DNA of 64,000 bases from positions 620,001-684,000 of the forward strand of contig JADKAQ010000001.1 in assembly GCA_016719105.1 (NCBI GenBank), read 5' to 3'. This document shows positions 7,273 through 19,506 of the stretch, piece after piece. The first letter of the stretch is position 1, and each line of letters starts with the position of its first letter. Under the pieces are notes generated by a model. It had not been told where the DNA came from. It ran no database searches and saw only the letters and a program-made list of their open reading frames with translations. Source of the stretch: Gemmatimonadota bacterium (GTDB lineage Bacteria > Gemmatimonadota > Gemmatimonadetes > Gemmatimonadales > Gemmatimonadaceae). The translations under genes were made by a program, and so were the position numbers.

Positions 7273-8535
7273 ATGACCTCCGGTCACAATACCGGTGCTG
7301 AGTCCGGGTCCGCCTCCGATGCCGGCGCCCACCTGGACTCCGGTGCGCACTCCGGGATGAACGCCGGGCGATTCCGAATCCCCAACCCGGCGCTCCACCG
7401 AACGTCGACGGTCCTGTTCGATAGCCTCGCGCACCTCCATGAGGTGCAGCGAACGGAAGCCGGAGGGGGCGCAGCGAGCCAGTATGCGACCTTCGGGACC
7501 CCGACCACCGCGGCGTTGGCGACGCTGGTCGCGGAGCGGGAGCAAGGGGTCGGTACGGTGTTCGCCCCGAGCGGACTGGGCGCGGTCTCGTTAGGGCTGC
7601 TCGCGGTGCTGCGAAGCGGTGACCATCTGCTCATGGTCGACAGCTGCTATGGGCCGACGCGCGGGCTCTGCGACGGGCTGCTGCGAGGCTTCGGGATCGA
7701 GACGGAGTTCTACGACCCGCTCATCGGCGGAGCGATCGCCAACCTCGTGCGACCGAACACCCGGGCGATCTTCATGGAGAGTCCGGGGAGCTTCACCTTC
7801 GAGGTCCAGGACGTTCCGGCGATCGTGGCGGCGGCCCGGGTAGCGGAGTCGGCGCGGGGAGCGCCGCTCTACACGCTCATCGACAATGCCTGGGGATCCC
7901 CCGGCCTCTTCACTCCGCTCGCGCACGGCGTCGATCTCTCGATCGTCCCACTCACCAAGTACTGGGGTGGGCACGCCGATCTGGTGCTTGGGGCCGTCAT
8001 CGGAAACGAGCGCGCCTGGCCCATCGTGCGCGGCGCAGCCTACGACCTCGGGCTCTGTACCAATGCCGACGATGCGTGGCTCACGCTGCGCGGCGCCCGA
8101 TCGGTGGATGTGCGGCTGCGACAGCACGCCGAGAGCGCGCTCGTGGTGGCGAAGTGGCTCGAGGCACACCGACGCGTTGGCGCCGTGCTGCATCCCGCGC
8201 TCCCCGGAGCACCGGGGCACGAACTCTGGTGTCGCGACTTCTCCGGGAGCAACGGACTGCTGTCGTTCGAGCTACTCACTCCAGCCGGCCTGCCCGGTAC
8301 CCCCAAAGACGCCGGCGTGGTGGCCGAGGCGTTGTCGTCAGGCGGTGCCTTTGGCCTGGGATACTCGTGGGGCGGATTCGAGTCGCTGGTCATGCCAGGC
8401 ATCCTTCCGACGGGCGGCTCGCATCAGCCGCGGCGCGTGCGCGCGTGGACCGGCGGGACGCTCATTCGACTCAGCATCGGGCTCGAGCCGGTCGAGACGC
8501 TGATCTCCGCACTCGATGGGGCGTTGGCGGGGTGA
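7273..8535 (+). CDS. metC: Cystathionine beta-lyase / Cys-Met metabolism PLP-dependent enzyme
   Basis: A 420-residue fold-type I PLP enzyme of the Cys/Met metabolism family. Visible marks are SQYATFGTPTTAAL near the N-terminus (family YsRxxNPT region), the GLGAVSLGLLAVLRSGDHLL loop, YGPTR, and the PLP lysine in VPLTKYWGGHAD. Gram-negative MetC enzymes share the TKY.GGHsD form, so cystathionine beta-lyase (cystathionine to homocysteine, pyruvate and ammonia) is the best guess. Gamma-lyase or gamma-synthase activity cannot be excluded. The ATG at 7273 is followed by a polar, G/S/H-rich 35-residue leader before the conserved part, so the true start could be somewhat later. It ends 45 nt before the cytochrome gene. 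Confidence 0.8.
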   Translation: MTSGHNTGAESGSASDAGAHLDSGAHSGMNAGRFRIPNPALHRTSTVLFDSLAHLHEVQRTEAGGGAASQYATFGTPTTAALATLVAEREQGVGTVFAPSGLGAVSLGLLAVLRSGDHLLMVDSCYGPTRGLCDGLLRGFGIETEFYDPLIGGAIANLVRPNTRAIFMESPGSFTFEVQDVPAIVAAARVAESARGAPLYTLIDNAWGSPGLFTPLAHGVDLSIVPLTKYWGGHADLVLGAVIGNERAWPIVRGAAYDLGLCTNADDAWLTLRGARSVDVRLRQHAESALVVAKWLEAHRRVGAVLHPALPGAPGHELWCRDFSGSNGLLSFELLTPAGLPGTPKDAGVVAEALSSGGAFGLGYSWGGFESLVMPGILPTGGSHQPRRVRAWTGGTLIRLSIGLEPVETLISALDGALAG

Positions 8536-8580
8536 CGCGTGCTGGTCGATGACCTCTCGCGGTGCACCGCGGTTCGACGG

Positions 8581-10701
8581 GTGAAGCGTCGCCTCTTCGC
8601 GCGGCTCCTCCCGCTCATGACCGCACTCGCGTGCGTCGACGGGGATCGACGGATCGCCGGGGATGGCAGCGTGCCGGAGTTCGTCGGCTCGGTGCGGTGC
8701 GGCGAGTGCCACTCGCAGCAGTACGTCGCGTGGCGAGGGTCGCAACACGCGGCCGCGATGCAGCACGCGACGGATTCGACGGTGCTCGGCGACTTCAACG
8801 ACGCGACCTTCACCGAGGAGGGGACGACCTCGCGCTTCTTCAGGCGCGACGGGCGCTTCTTCGTGAACACGCTCGGGGGAGATGGCGTCGCGCACGACTA
8901 CGAAGTGCGCTTCACCTTCGGGGTGGCGCCGCTCCAGCAGTACCTCGTGCCGTTTCCAGGTGGACGGCTGCAACCGCTTGCCCTGGCTTGGGATACGCGC
9001 CCCAGTTCATCTGGAGGACAACGGTGGTTCGCGCTCGACGCCGTCGCGCCGCTCGGCCCCGCTGACGATGGGCACTGGAGCGGTCGGGGGTTGAACTGGA
9101 ACTACATGTGCGCCGATTGCCACGCCACCGCGGTGCGGAAGGGCTACGTGGCATCGACCGACTCGTTCGATACGCGCTACTCCGAGTTGGGCGTCGGATG
9201 CGAAGCGTGTCATGGTCCGGGGGCGGCGCACGCCCGCTGGGGGAGCCGCCCGTCGTGGCTGCGGGCGACGATCTGGCGCGACACCGGGCTGGTGGCCCGC
9301 CTGGACGAGCGCCGCGGCGTGCGGTGGGCGATCGACTCCGCCAGCGGCAATGCATGGCGCAGCGCCCCAAGGACGAGTGCGCGCGAGATCGAGGGGTGTG
9401 CCCCGTGTCATGCTCGACGCGTGCACATCGCCGATGGCTACGCGGCGGGGATGCCGCTGATGGACGCGTACGATCCGATCGTCCTCCTCCCCACGCTCCA
9501 TCACGCCGACGGGCAGCAGCTCGACGAGGTGTACGATCATGCGTCGTTCCTCCAGAGCCGGATGTTCGCCTTCGGCGTGACCTGTGCCGACTGCCATGAC
9601 CCCCACAGCCAGAAGCTGCGGTTGCCGGGGCGCCAGGTCTGTCTGCAGTGCCACCGGGCCGCTGCGTACGACACCGCGGCGCACCACGGACATCAATCCA
9701 CGAGTGCCGGGAGCGACTGCGCGGCGTGCCACATGCCGGCGGCGACGTATCTGGAGATCGACCCACGGCACGACCACAGCATCCGGATCCCTCGTCCGGA
9801 TCGCACCGTGGCGCTCGGGGTGCCGAACGCCTGCGCCTCGTGTCACGCCGCGAAAGGGGCGGCGTGGGCGGCCGATGCGGTACAAGCATGGCGCAGGCGC
9901 GGGACGGGGGGCTTCCAGTCATTCGCCGAGTCGTTCGATGCCGACGACCGTGCGGCGGCGGACGCCCTGTCGCGGCTTCTGGCGATCGCCCGCGACGCCT
10001 CGCAGCCAGCGGTGGTGCGCGCTTCGGCGCTCGGACGGCTGTCACGCTACCGCGATCCGGCCATCGCCGAGGTGGTGCGAGACGCGGTGCGTGACAGCGT
10101 GGCACTCGTCAGGCGCTGGGCGCTGGAGGCGCTCGAAGGGGGAGCGGTCGGCGATCGACTGTCGATCGTGCCGCCGTTGCTCTCTGATCCGAGGCGCGCG
10201 GTGCGGCAGAAGGCGGCGTGGCTCCTGGCGCCGACTGTCGACTCGTTGAGGACGCCCGAGCTTCGCGCGGCGTTTGCCAGGGCGCGCGACGAGTTCATCG
10301 CGTCCCAGCGCTACAACGCCGACCGCGCCGACCATCGCGTGGCGCTCGGCGTCTTTCTGCTGGCCCTCGGCGACACGGCGCAGGCACTCGGTGAGTTCCG
10401 GACGGCCGCGACGCAGTGGCCTCGCCACCTCGATGCGGTCGTGAACCTCGCCGGCGTCTTGAGCCTGCAGGGCAAGGACGGGGAGGGGGAGCGTGTGTTG
10501 CGCGAGGCGCTGCGGCTCCTGCCTGACGAGGCGGAGTTGCATCATGCGCTGGGGCTCGCGCTCGCGCGGCAGTCGCGTCTGCCGGAGGCTATCGCCGAGG
10601 TTCAGGAGGCGCTCCGGTTGGCGCCGGGGCATGCGGGGTACGAACGCACGCTGGGGGCGCTGCGCGCGTTGCGCGTGGCGCCCCCAGGTGCTGCTCGGTA
10701 G
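8581..10701 (+). CDS. Octahaem c-type cytochrome lipoprotein with HEAT and TPR C-terminus
   Basis: About 706 residues. The N-terminus MKRRLFARLLPLMTALAC is a short lipoprotein signal with Cys18 as the likely lipidation site, which is why the GTG at 8581 was preferred over a GTG at 8539. Eight CXXCH haem sites are seen in order: CGECH, CADCH, CEACH, CAPCH, CADCH, CLQCH, CAACH and CASCH. The first two-thirds resembles the cytochrome c554 / DmsE-like multihaem superfamily, acting in electron transfer outside the cytoplasm. After the last haem come HEAT-like helices (about 460-560) and TPR-like repeats (about 590-700). The mix of haems and repeats suggests a tethered electron-transfer and scaffold protein. 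Its partner and reaction are unknown; nothing nearby encodes a reductase. Confidence 0.82.
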   Translation: MKRRLFARLLPLMTALACVDGDRRIAGDGSVPEFVGSVRCGECHSQQYVAWRGSQHAAAMQHATDSTVLGDFNDATFTEEGTTSRFFRRDGRFFVNTLGGDGVAHDYEVRFTFGVAPLQQYLVPFPGGRLQPLALAWDTRPSSSGGQRWFALDAVAPLGPADDGHWSGRGLNWNYMCADCHATAVRKGYVASTDSFDTRYSELGVGCEACHGPGAAHARWGSRPSWLRATIWRDTGLVARLDERRGVRWAIDSASGNAWRSAPRTSAREIEGCAPCHARRVHIADGYAAGMPLMDAYDPIVLLPTLHHADGQQLDEVYDHASFLQSRMFAFGVTCADCHDPHSQKLRLPGRQVCLQCHRAAAYDTAAHHGHQSTSAGSDCAACHMPAATYLEIDPRHDHSIRIPRPDRTVALGVPNACASCHAAKGAAWAADAVQAWRRRGTGGFQSFAESFDADDRAAADALSRLLAIARDASQPAVVRASALGRLSRYRDPAIAEVVRDAVRDSVALVRRWALEALEGGAVGDRLSIVPPLLSDPRRAVRQKAAWLLAPTVDSLRTPELRAAFARARDEFIASQRYNADRADHRVALGVFLLALGDTAQALGEFRTAATQWPRHLDAVVNLAGVLSLQGKDGEGERVLREALRLLPDEAELHHALGLALARQSRLPEAIAEVQEALRLAPGHAGYERTLGALRALRVAPPGAAR

Positions 10702-10739
10702 TTCCTCCGTCGGCGCTTGGCGCGCCGCCTTGGCGCTCG

Positions 10740-13412
<2,673 letters not shown>

Positions 13413-13445
13413 GCGTGGAGACGGGAAACGGGAAACGAGAGGGTG
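13413..13445. repeat. Purine-rich GGGAAACG repeats between purF and ppdK
   Basis: Just ahead of ppdK the plus strand reads GAGACGGGAAACGGGAAACG and then AGAGGG. It closely resembles purine blocks elsewhere in the window (near 47889, 47975 in reverse, and 54000), all at gene boundaries. Confidence 0.6.
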
Positions 13446-13517
13446 GCGTGGCGCGGGGGACCACTTCACAGGACTGTCGCCCGCGCGTTCGCGCAACGCG
13501 ACGAAGATCGGCGCGCG

Positions 13518-14912
13518 CTAGACGCCGACGACCTCACGGCGACCGTAGCGAAGCTTCACCGGGACGCTGGGCGCGGGTGTCGGGTATTCACCGGAGAAGC
13601 AGGCGTGACAGAAGCCATCCGGCCCGCCCGGAACGGCTTGCAGCATGCCGTCCAGCGACAGGTAGCCGAGCGAATCGACGCCAATGAGCTTCGCGATCTC
13701 GTCGATCGAGTTGTTGGCGGCGATCAGTTCTTCCCGATTGGGCGTGTCGATGCCGTAGTAGCACGGTCCGATGATGGGCGGCGAGGAGACGCGCATGTGC
13801 ACCTCACGGGCCCCGGCGCCGCGCACCAGGGCCACGAGGCCGCGGGTGGTGGTGCCGCGCACGATCGAGTCGTCGACCATTACGACGCTCTTGCCGGCGA
13901 GCACCTCGCGCACCGGGTTGAACTTCACCTTCACCTTGGCGTCGCGTCCTGCCTGCGTCGGCTGGATGAAGGTGCGTCCGACGTAGTGGTTGCGGATGAG
14001 CGCCAGTTCGAGCGGGAGTCCCGACTGCTCGGCGAAGCCGAGCGCTGCGGCGTTGGATGAGTCGGGGACGGCGAAGACCAGGTCGGCGGTGGGCGCCGGT
14101 TGTTCCTTGGCCAGTTGGTGGCCGAGGGCGCGTCGTGCCCGGTCGACCGATCCGCCAAAGACGTAGGAATCGGGGCGAGCGAAGTAGACGTGCTCGAAGA
14201 CGCAGCGATGCAGCTGACGGGATGGTTCGGCCTGGAACGAGCGCATCCCGTCGGAATCGACGGCGATGATCTCCCCGGGCAGCACCTCGCGGATGAGCTG
14301 CGCACCGACGATGTCGAGCGCACAGGTCTCCGAGGCAAAGACGTAGCCGTCGCCGAGCGATCCCACCACGAGCGGTCGCCAGCCGCGCGGGTCGCGCGCC
14401 GCCAGCAGCGTCTCGCCGATGGCCACCACGAGGCAGTACGCGCCATCGATGCCGCGCAGGGCCTCGGCCAACATGTGCTCCGGCAGTCCTTCGGTGGCCC
14501 TGGCCAGTCGATGGACGATCACCTCCGAGTCCATGGTCGACGCGAAGATCGACCCGGAGTCCTCGAGCTTGGCGCGGATCTCGAGGGCGTTGGTGAGGTT
14601 GCCGTTATGCGCGAGGGCGATGTGTCCGCCCTTGAAGCGCGCCAGGACGGGCTGCGCGTTCTCGATGGTGGAGGAGCCCGCGGTGCTGTACCGCGTGTGG
14701 CCAATCGCGATGCGTCCGGCGAGCGACTCCATCTCCTTGGCCGACAATCCCTCACCGACCAGTCCCATCTTGCGCGTACCGCGCGCGACCGAATCGCCAT
14801 CGACGGCGACGATGCCGGCCGATTCCTGCCCGCGGTGTTGCAGCGAGTAGAGTCCGAGGTGCGTGATTTCCGCTGCACGCTCCGGGCCGAACACTCCAAA
14901 GATGCCGCACAT
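13518..14912 (-). CDS. purF: Amidophosphoribosyltransferase
   Basis: First committed step of purine synthesis: PRPP plus glutamine to 5-phosphoribosylamine. The start MCGIFGVFGPERAA leaves Cys2 as the N-terminal nucleophile of the glutaminase domain, which fixes the start at 14912. Other marks are YSLQHRGQESAGI, GHTRYSTAG, the PRPP loop VVMVDDSIVRGTTT, and the late cysteine cluster CYYGIDTPNREEL and GFCHACFSGEYP of the kind that holds a [4Fe-4S] cluster in Bacillus-type PurF. Length is 464 residues. It follows purL by 3 nt. Confidence 0.97.
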   Translation of the reverse strand: MCGIFGVFGPERAAEITHLGLYSLQHRGQESAGIVAVDGDSVARGTRKMGLVGEGLSAKEMESLAGRIAIGHTRYSTAGSSTIENAQPVLARFKGGHIALAHNGNLTNALEIRAKLEDSGSIFASTMDSEVIVHRLARATEGLPEHMLAEALRGIDGAYCLVVAIGETLLAARDPRGWRPLVVGSLGDGYVFASETCALDIVGAQLIREVLPGEIIAVDSDGMRSFQAEPSRQLHRCVFEHVYFARPDSYVFGGSVDRARRALGHQLAKEQPAPTADLVFAVPDSSNAAALGFAEQSGLPLELALIRNHYVGRTFIQPTQAGRDAKVKVKFNPVREVLAGKSVVMVDDSIVRGTTTRGLVALVRGAGAREVHMRVSSPPIIGPCYYGIDTPNREELIAANNSIDEIAKLIGVDSLGYLSLDGMLQAVPGGPDGFCHACFSGEYPTPAPSVPVKLRYGRREVVGV

Positions 14913-14915
14913 GTG

Positions 14916-17221
14916 TCAGTCCTCCTGCGCGCCGACGGGTGCGGTCTCGGCGGTCGCCGAGGCCACGCGCGTCATGATGCGCGGGATGGCTTCGTGGAAG
15001 CACTCGGCGAGCGATCCGATCGTCGCGTCGAGCTGGCCGCCTGCGAAGGTGATGCGGAAGGTACCCTGCGCCGCACCCACGTGCCCGATGACTGTCGCGG
15101 GGACGCCGTGCCGCGCGGCGACCTCGAGTACCGCCGCAGCCGACCGGGTGGAGACGACGATGCGTCCCTGCGCCTCGCCGAAGAGCAGGGCACGGGGCGG
15201 CGTCTTCGCCCAGGCGCTCAGGTCCACGTCGACGCCGAACGACTGATCGCGATCCATCATCGCGCACTCGGCCAGCGCCACGGCGAGGCCGCCGTCGGAG
15301 CAGTCGTGCGCGGAGCGCACATGACCACCGTGGATGCCCTCGAGGAGGGCATCGATGAGGCGCTTCTCCCCGTCGAGATCGACCTGCGGTGGTGCCCCGA
15401 TCGTGAGGTTGTGGATGCGCGAGAGGTACTCACTCGCCCCCAACTCGTCGGTGCAGTTGCCCAGCAGGACGATGGCGTCGCCTTCGGCGGCGAAGGTCGC
15501 GCGGGTCACCCACGCCAGGTGCTCGATGAGGCCCACCATCCCGATGGTCGGTGTCGGGAAGACCGCGGAGATCGGGCTCTCGTTGTAGAACGAGACGTTG
15601 CCACCGGTGACCGGCGTGCCTAACGCGGTGCAGGCATCGCCCATCCCCCCGACCGCCTCGCGGAACTGGAAGAAGACCTCGGGTCGCTTGGGATTGCCGA
15701 AGTTGAGGCAGTTGGTGATGGCCATCGGGCGGGCGCCGGTGCAGGCCACGTTGCGCGCCGCCTCGGCGACGGCGATGCGGCCGCCGGTGCGCGGCTCGAG
15801 GTAGACGTAGCGCCCGTTGCAGTCGGTCTTGACTGCGATGGCCTTGTCGGTCCCGGGGATCCGCACCACGGCGGCGTCGGCGGGGCCGGGGCCCACGATG
15901 GTGCTGGCGCGCACCGTCGAGTCATACTGCCGGTAGACCCACGTCTTGCTGGCGATCGTTGGGCTCGAGAGCAGCTCGCGCAGCGTCCAGGCGGGGTCGG
16001 CCTCCTCCGGTCGTGGTGCGACGCCGTGGGGATCGCGCGCGCGCAGCGCCTGGATCTCGGTGCTTTCCTTCGCGTCCGGATAGTAGACGGGACATTCCGT
16101 GACGAGCTTGGACCCCGGGAACTCGGCGACCACGTGATCGCCCTCCGTCACCCGATACACCGGTTCGGCGATGACCTCGCCGATGACCTCGGCGGTGAGG
16201 TCCCACTTTTCCAGAATCGCCTTGACCTGCTGCTCGTGTCCCTTGATGGCGACGACGAGCATGCGCTCCTGCGATTCGGAGAGGAGGATTTCGTACGGGG
16301 TCATCCCCGTCTCACGCACCGGACACTTGGACGTGTCGATGGTGACGCCGACGTCGCCGCGCGCGGCCATCTCGGCCGACGAGCTGGTGAGGCCGGCCGC
16401 CCCCATGTCCTGGATGGCGACGATGTGCCCGCTCTTGATCAGTTCGAGCGAGGCCTCGAGGAGGAGCTTCTCCGTGAACGGGTCGCCGACCTGCACGCGC
16501 GGGCGCTTGGATTCGCTCGCCTCGGAGAGATCCTCGGAGGCAAACGAGGCGCCGTGGATCCCGTCGCGCCCGGTGCGGGCGCCAACCGCGATGATCGGGT
16601 TGCCGACCCCTCGGCCTTGGCGCGGATCAGTTCTTCCTCGCGCAACAGGCCGACGCACATGGCGTTCACGAGCGGATTCCCCTCGTACGCGGGGTCGAAG
16701 ACCACCTCGCCCGCGACCGTGGGGACGCCGACGCAGTTGCCGTAGTCGCCCACGCCCTTCACGACGCCGGCGAACAGCCAGCGGACGCGCGGGGAATCCA
16801 ACGACCCGAAGCGCAGGGAGTTGAGCATCGCGATGGGGCGCGCTCCCATCGTGAAGACGTCGCGCAGGATGCCACCGACACCGGTGGCTGCCCCCTGGTA
16901 GGGTTCGACCGCCGACGGGTGGTTGTGCGATTCGATCTTGAAGGCGACGGCGAGACCATCGCCCACGGCGATCACGCCGGCGTTCTCACCTGGTCCCTGC
17001 AGCACCCACGGTGCCTGCGTGGGGAGCGTGCGGAGCACCGGCTTGGAGTGCTTGTACGAGCAGTGTTCGTTCCACAGGGCGCTGACCACGCCGAGTTCGG
17101 TGAAGGTCGGCGTGCGCCCCAGCAGCTTCACGAGGCGCTCGTACTCGTCAGGCGTGAGTCCGTGCTCGGCGACGAGCGCCGGGGTGATGGCCGGGTCGCC
17201 GGCGCGCGGAGTAGCGCCCAT
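14916..17221 (-). CDS. purL: Phosphoribosylformylglycinamidine synthase subunit PurL (one frameshift in this sequence)
   Basis: Large subunit of the PurS/PurQ/PurL complex that converts FGAR to FGAM with ATP and glutamine-derived ammonia. The N-terminal part has NEHCSYKHSKPVL, VAFKIESHNHPSAVEPYQGA and GAATGVGGILRDV. After a break the chain resumes with VGNPIIAVGARTGRDGIHGA and runs to the end with the second AIRS-like half. The two parts are in different frames. The break is at the G run read from 16607-16610, where four G give KAEGSATR and five would give the expected KAEGVGNPI, so one base is missing. About 768 residues would result. The ATG at 17221 overlaps the zinc-finger gene stop (TAATG). 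Because the enzyme is normally needed for growth without purines, a sequencing indel is more likely than a true pseudogene. Confidence 0.9.
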
Positions 17222-17535
17222 TACCACTTGAGCCCGAACATGGAGCGTACGAAGCTGCGCACCTGGCTCTGGTCGACGTGCTCGAGCATTTCGACCTCAC
17301 CGTGATCGAACCAGACGCCCTTGCACTCGGGGCAGCGGTCGATCTTGATGTGGTGAAAGTCGGTCTCGACGAGCCCGGCGCCGCACTTGGGGCACTTCCC
17401 GTAGTGCGACTGGCGCTCGGCCTTGGCGCGTTCGGCGTCGAGGCGGGCGCGCTGCTCCTTGATCAACTCGGCGTCCTGCTTGACGAAGTACTCGTCCTCG
17501 GCGCGGTTCGGCGTGGGGGTCTTCCGGTGATCCAT
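17221..17535 (-). CDS. zf-TFIIB-type zinc-finger protein
   Basis: A 104-residue protein with a charged, probably helical N-terminus (about residues 10-45) and a C-terminal zinc finger: CPKCGAGL, then IDRCPECKGVWFDHGE. The CPxCxGxWfDxGE ending is the mark of the zf-TFIIB family, small proteins of unknown role. It lies between purQ and purL and its stop overlaps the purL start, so it is expressed with the purine genes. Whether it acts in purine metabolism is unknown. Confidence 0.8.
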   Translation of the reverse strand: MDHRKTPTPNRAEDEYFVKQDAELIKEQRARLDAERAKAERQSHYGKCPKCGAGLVETDFHHIKIDRCPECKGVWFDHGEVEMLEHVDQSQVRSFVRSMFGLKW

Positions 17536-17582
17536 ATGGATATCGCGTCGGTCGTTAGGGGGTGATCGGCGGTCGGGTCAGG

Positions 17583-18275
17583 TCAGGCCGCAACGGCGGC
17601 GAGCATGCTCTCGAAGAGGGCGAGTCCATCGGCGCTTCCGAGGCGCGCATCCACGGCGCGCTCGGGGTGCGGCATCATCCCGAGCACGTTGCCGCGCGCA
17701 TTGATGATTCCCGCGATGTTGTCGAGCGAGGCGTTCGGATTGGCCGCGGTGGTGATGGCCCCGGAGGCGTCGGCGTAGCGGAAGACGACCTGTCCGGCGT
17801 CTTCGAGCGCCTTGAGGCCATCCTCGGCGATGGTGAAGCGTCCGTCGCCGTGCGCGACCGGGATGCGGAGGAGCTGTCCCGGCTGGTAGCGGTTGGTGAA
17901 GCGCGTGCTCGATGATTCGACGCGCAGCGTCACCATCTCGCTCACGAACTGGAGCGAGGCGTTGCGCAGCAGCGCCCCTGGGAGCAGGTGCGCTTCGCAG
18001 GCGATCTGGAAGCCGTTGCAGATACCGAGCACGGGGCCACCACGATCGGCGTGGGCAATCACTTCACGCATGATGGGCGAGAAGCGGGCGATGGCGCCGG
18101 CGCGCAGGTAGTCGCCATAGCTGAAGCCGCCCGGGAGGATGATGACGTCGCTCCCCTGCAGGTCGTGATCCTTGTGCCACAGGCGCACGGCATCCTCGCC
18201 TAACGCCTGAGTCACGGCGACGTAGGCGTCGTCGTCGCAGTTGGAGCCTGGGAAGGTGACGATGCCGAACTTCAC
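17583..18275 (-). CDS. purQ: Phosphoribosylformylglycinamidine synthase glutaminase subunit
   Basis: A 230-residue class I glutamine amidotransferase that supplies ammonia to PurL. It starts MKFGIVTFPGSNCDDDAYVA. The nucleophile Cys86 is in GICNGFQ, and the C-terminal His-Glu pair is in MMPHPERAVD. Its start overlaps the purS stop by 4 nt. Its small size confirms the three-subunit PurSQL form rather than a fused PurL. Confidence 0.97.
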   Translation of the reverse strand: MKFGIVTFPGSNCDDDAYVAVTQALGEDAVRLWHKDHDLQGSDVIILPGGFSYGDYLRAGAIARFSPIMREVIAHADRGGPVLGICNGFQIACEAHLLPGALLRNASLQFVSEMVTLRVESSSTRFTNRYQPGQLLRIPVAHGDGRFTIAEDGLKALEDAGQVVFRYADASGAITTAANPNASLDNIAGIINARGNVLGMMPHPERAVDARLGSADGLALFESMLAAVAA

Positions 18276-18529
18276 GCGGGGGTCACTCCGGCAATTTCGT
18301 AGTCCTCCGTGACCGGGTTGGCCAGGAGCTTGTCACACATGGTACGCACCTGCTCGCCCGCACCGGCGGCGTCGGCCGCATCGATATCGAGCACGAGATG
18401 TCGTCCGACGTGGACGTCGCCCACGCCGGCGAAGCCGAGGGAGTGCAGGGCATCGGAGACCGCCTTGCCCTGGGGATCGAGAATGCCCCGTCGGGGGACG
18501 ATGTGCACGGCAACGCGAAAGCGGGACAT
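18272..18529 (-). CDS. purS: Phosphoribosylformylglycinamidine synthase subunit PurS
   Basis: An 85-residue protein, MSRFRVAVHIVPRRGILDPQ, then GKAVSDALHSLGF and VGRHLVLDI. This is the PurS fold that bridges PurQ and PurL in the FGAM synthase complex. It sits directly before purQ with an ATGA-type overlap and 5 nt after pssA. Confidence 0.95.
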   Translation of the reverse strand: MSRFRVAVHIVPRRGILDPQGKAVSDALHSLGFAGVGDVHVGRHLVLDIDAADAAGAGEQVRTMCDKLLANPVTEDYEIAGVTPA

Positions 18530-18534
18530 TCCCG

Positions 18535-19506
18535 TTATTCCTCGGTAGGGTTGGAAGGCGGAGGTACGTCGGACGACGGGCCTGGCGACGAGCCGGGACG
18601 CGGGCCGCGCGGGCGGCGCCGCCGACGGCGACGGCGCGCCTCGGTGGCACCGGCATCATCCGGAGCGGGGCGCGGCGTGGCGGCGACCGCATACTCGTCG
18701 TGCTCGTCGGGCTCTTCATGCGCCGCGAAGTCTGCCTCGTCCTCCTCGTGCGCCGCGTCCTCGCGGCCGGGGAGGCGATCGAGCAGCCCGATGAAGACGG
18801 TGGCCACCAGTCCGTACAGCACGTAGGCCATCGCCGCAGGGAAGAAGAACTGCTTGGGGAGGAAGATGACCCCGAAGATGGTGCCGATGACGAGGAGCGA
18901 GCCGAGGATCTGGCGGATGCTGCGATACCCGATGGTCGGCATGGCCGCATACTGCACGTTGCTGATCATCAGGAAGCTCAGGCCGAGCATGATGAAGCGC
19001 AGCATCTGGTGCCAGGGGAGGTCGGCGATCATCGTCTGCGTATACAGGTCGGTCTGGCTGAACCAGTAGTACGTGGCGAGGGTCCCTCCGGCCGCGGGCG
19101 AGGGGAGGCCGGTGAAGTGCGTCTTCTTGCGCCCCGCCTGCTCGACGTTGAAGCGCGCCAGGCGAATCACGGCGCACATCGTGAACATGAAGCAGAAGAT
19201 CCAATCCCACCCCGCCTGATTGAAGACGGCGAAGTAGATGATCATCGTGGGCGCGAAGCCGAACGAGATCGCGTCGACCAGGGAGTCGAGCTCCTCGCCG
19301 AAGCGACTCCCGCTGTTGGTGGCGCGAGCGATGCGCCCGTCGAGGGCATCGGCCACACCCCCGAAGACGATGTACGACACCGCCCGCGAGAAGTCGCCGC
19401 GCGACGCGGCGACGATCGCGAAGACGCCGAAGAACAGGTTCGCGAGCGTGAACCCGTTCGGGAGGAGGACGACCGCGCGGCGAGGCTGCGGACGGCGCAC
19501 CGTCAC
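18535..19506 (-). CDS. pssA: CDP-diacylglycerol-serine O-phosphatidyltransferase
   Basis: A membrane CDP-alcohol phosphatidyltransferase that makes phosphatidylserine. The diagnostic motif DG-x2-AR-x8-G-x3-D-x3-D is seen as DGRIARATNSGSRFGEELDS followed by LVD at about residues 55-77. Several hydrophobic helices follow. The last 80 residues are unusual: an acidic stretch (EDAAHEEDEADFAAHEEPDE) and then a very basic one (ARRRRRRRRPRGPRP), probably a disordered cytoplasmic tail. The gene overlaps psd by 4 nt, so phosphatidylserine is probably turned straight into phosphatidylethanolamine. Confidence 0.9.
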   Translation of the reverse strand: MTVRRPQPRRAVVLLPNGFTLANLFFGVFAIVAASRGDFSRAVSYIVFGGVADALDGRIARATNSGSRFGEELDSLVDAISFGFAPTMIIYFAVFNQAGWDWIFCFMFTMCAVIRLARFNVEQAGRKKTHFTGLPSPAAGGTLATYYWFSQTDLYTQTMIADLPWHQMLRFIMLGLSFLMISNVQYAAMPTIGYRSIRQILGSLLVIGTIFGVIFLPKQFFFPAAMAYVLYGLVATVFIGLLDRLPGREDAAHEEDEADFAAHEEPDEHDEYAVAATPRPAPDDAGATEARRRRRRRRPRGPRPGSSPGPSSDVPPPSNPTEE

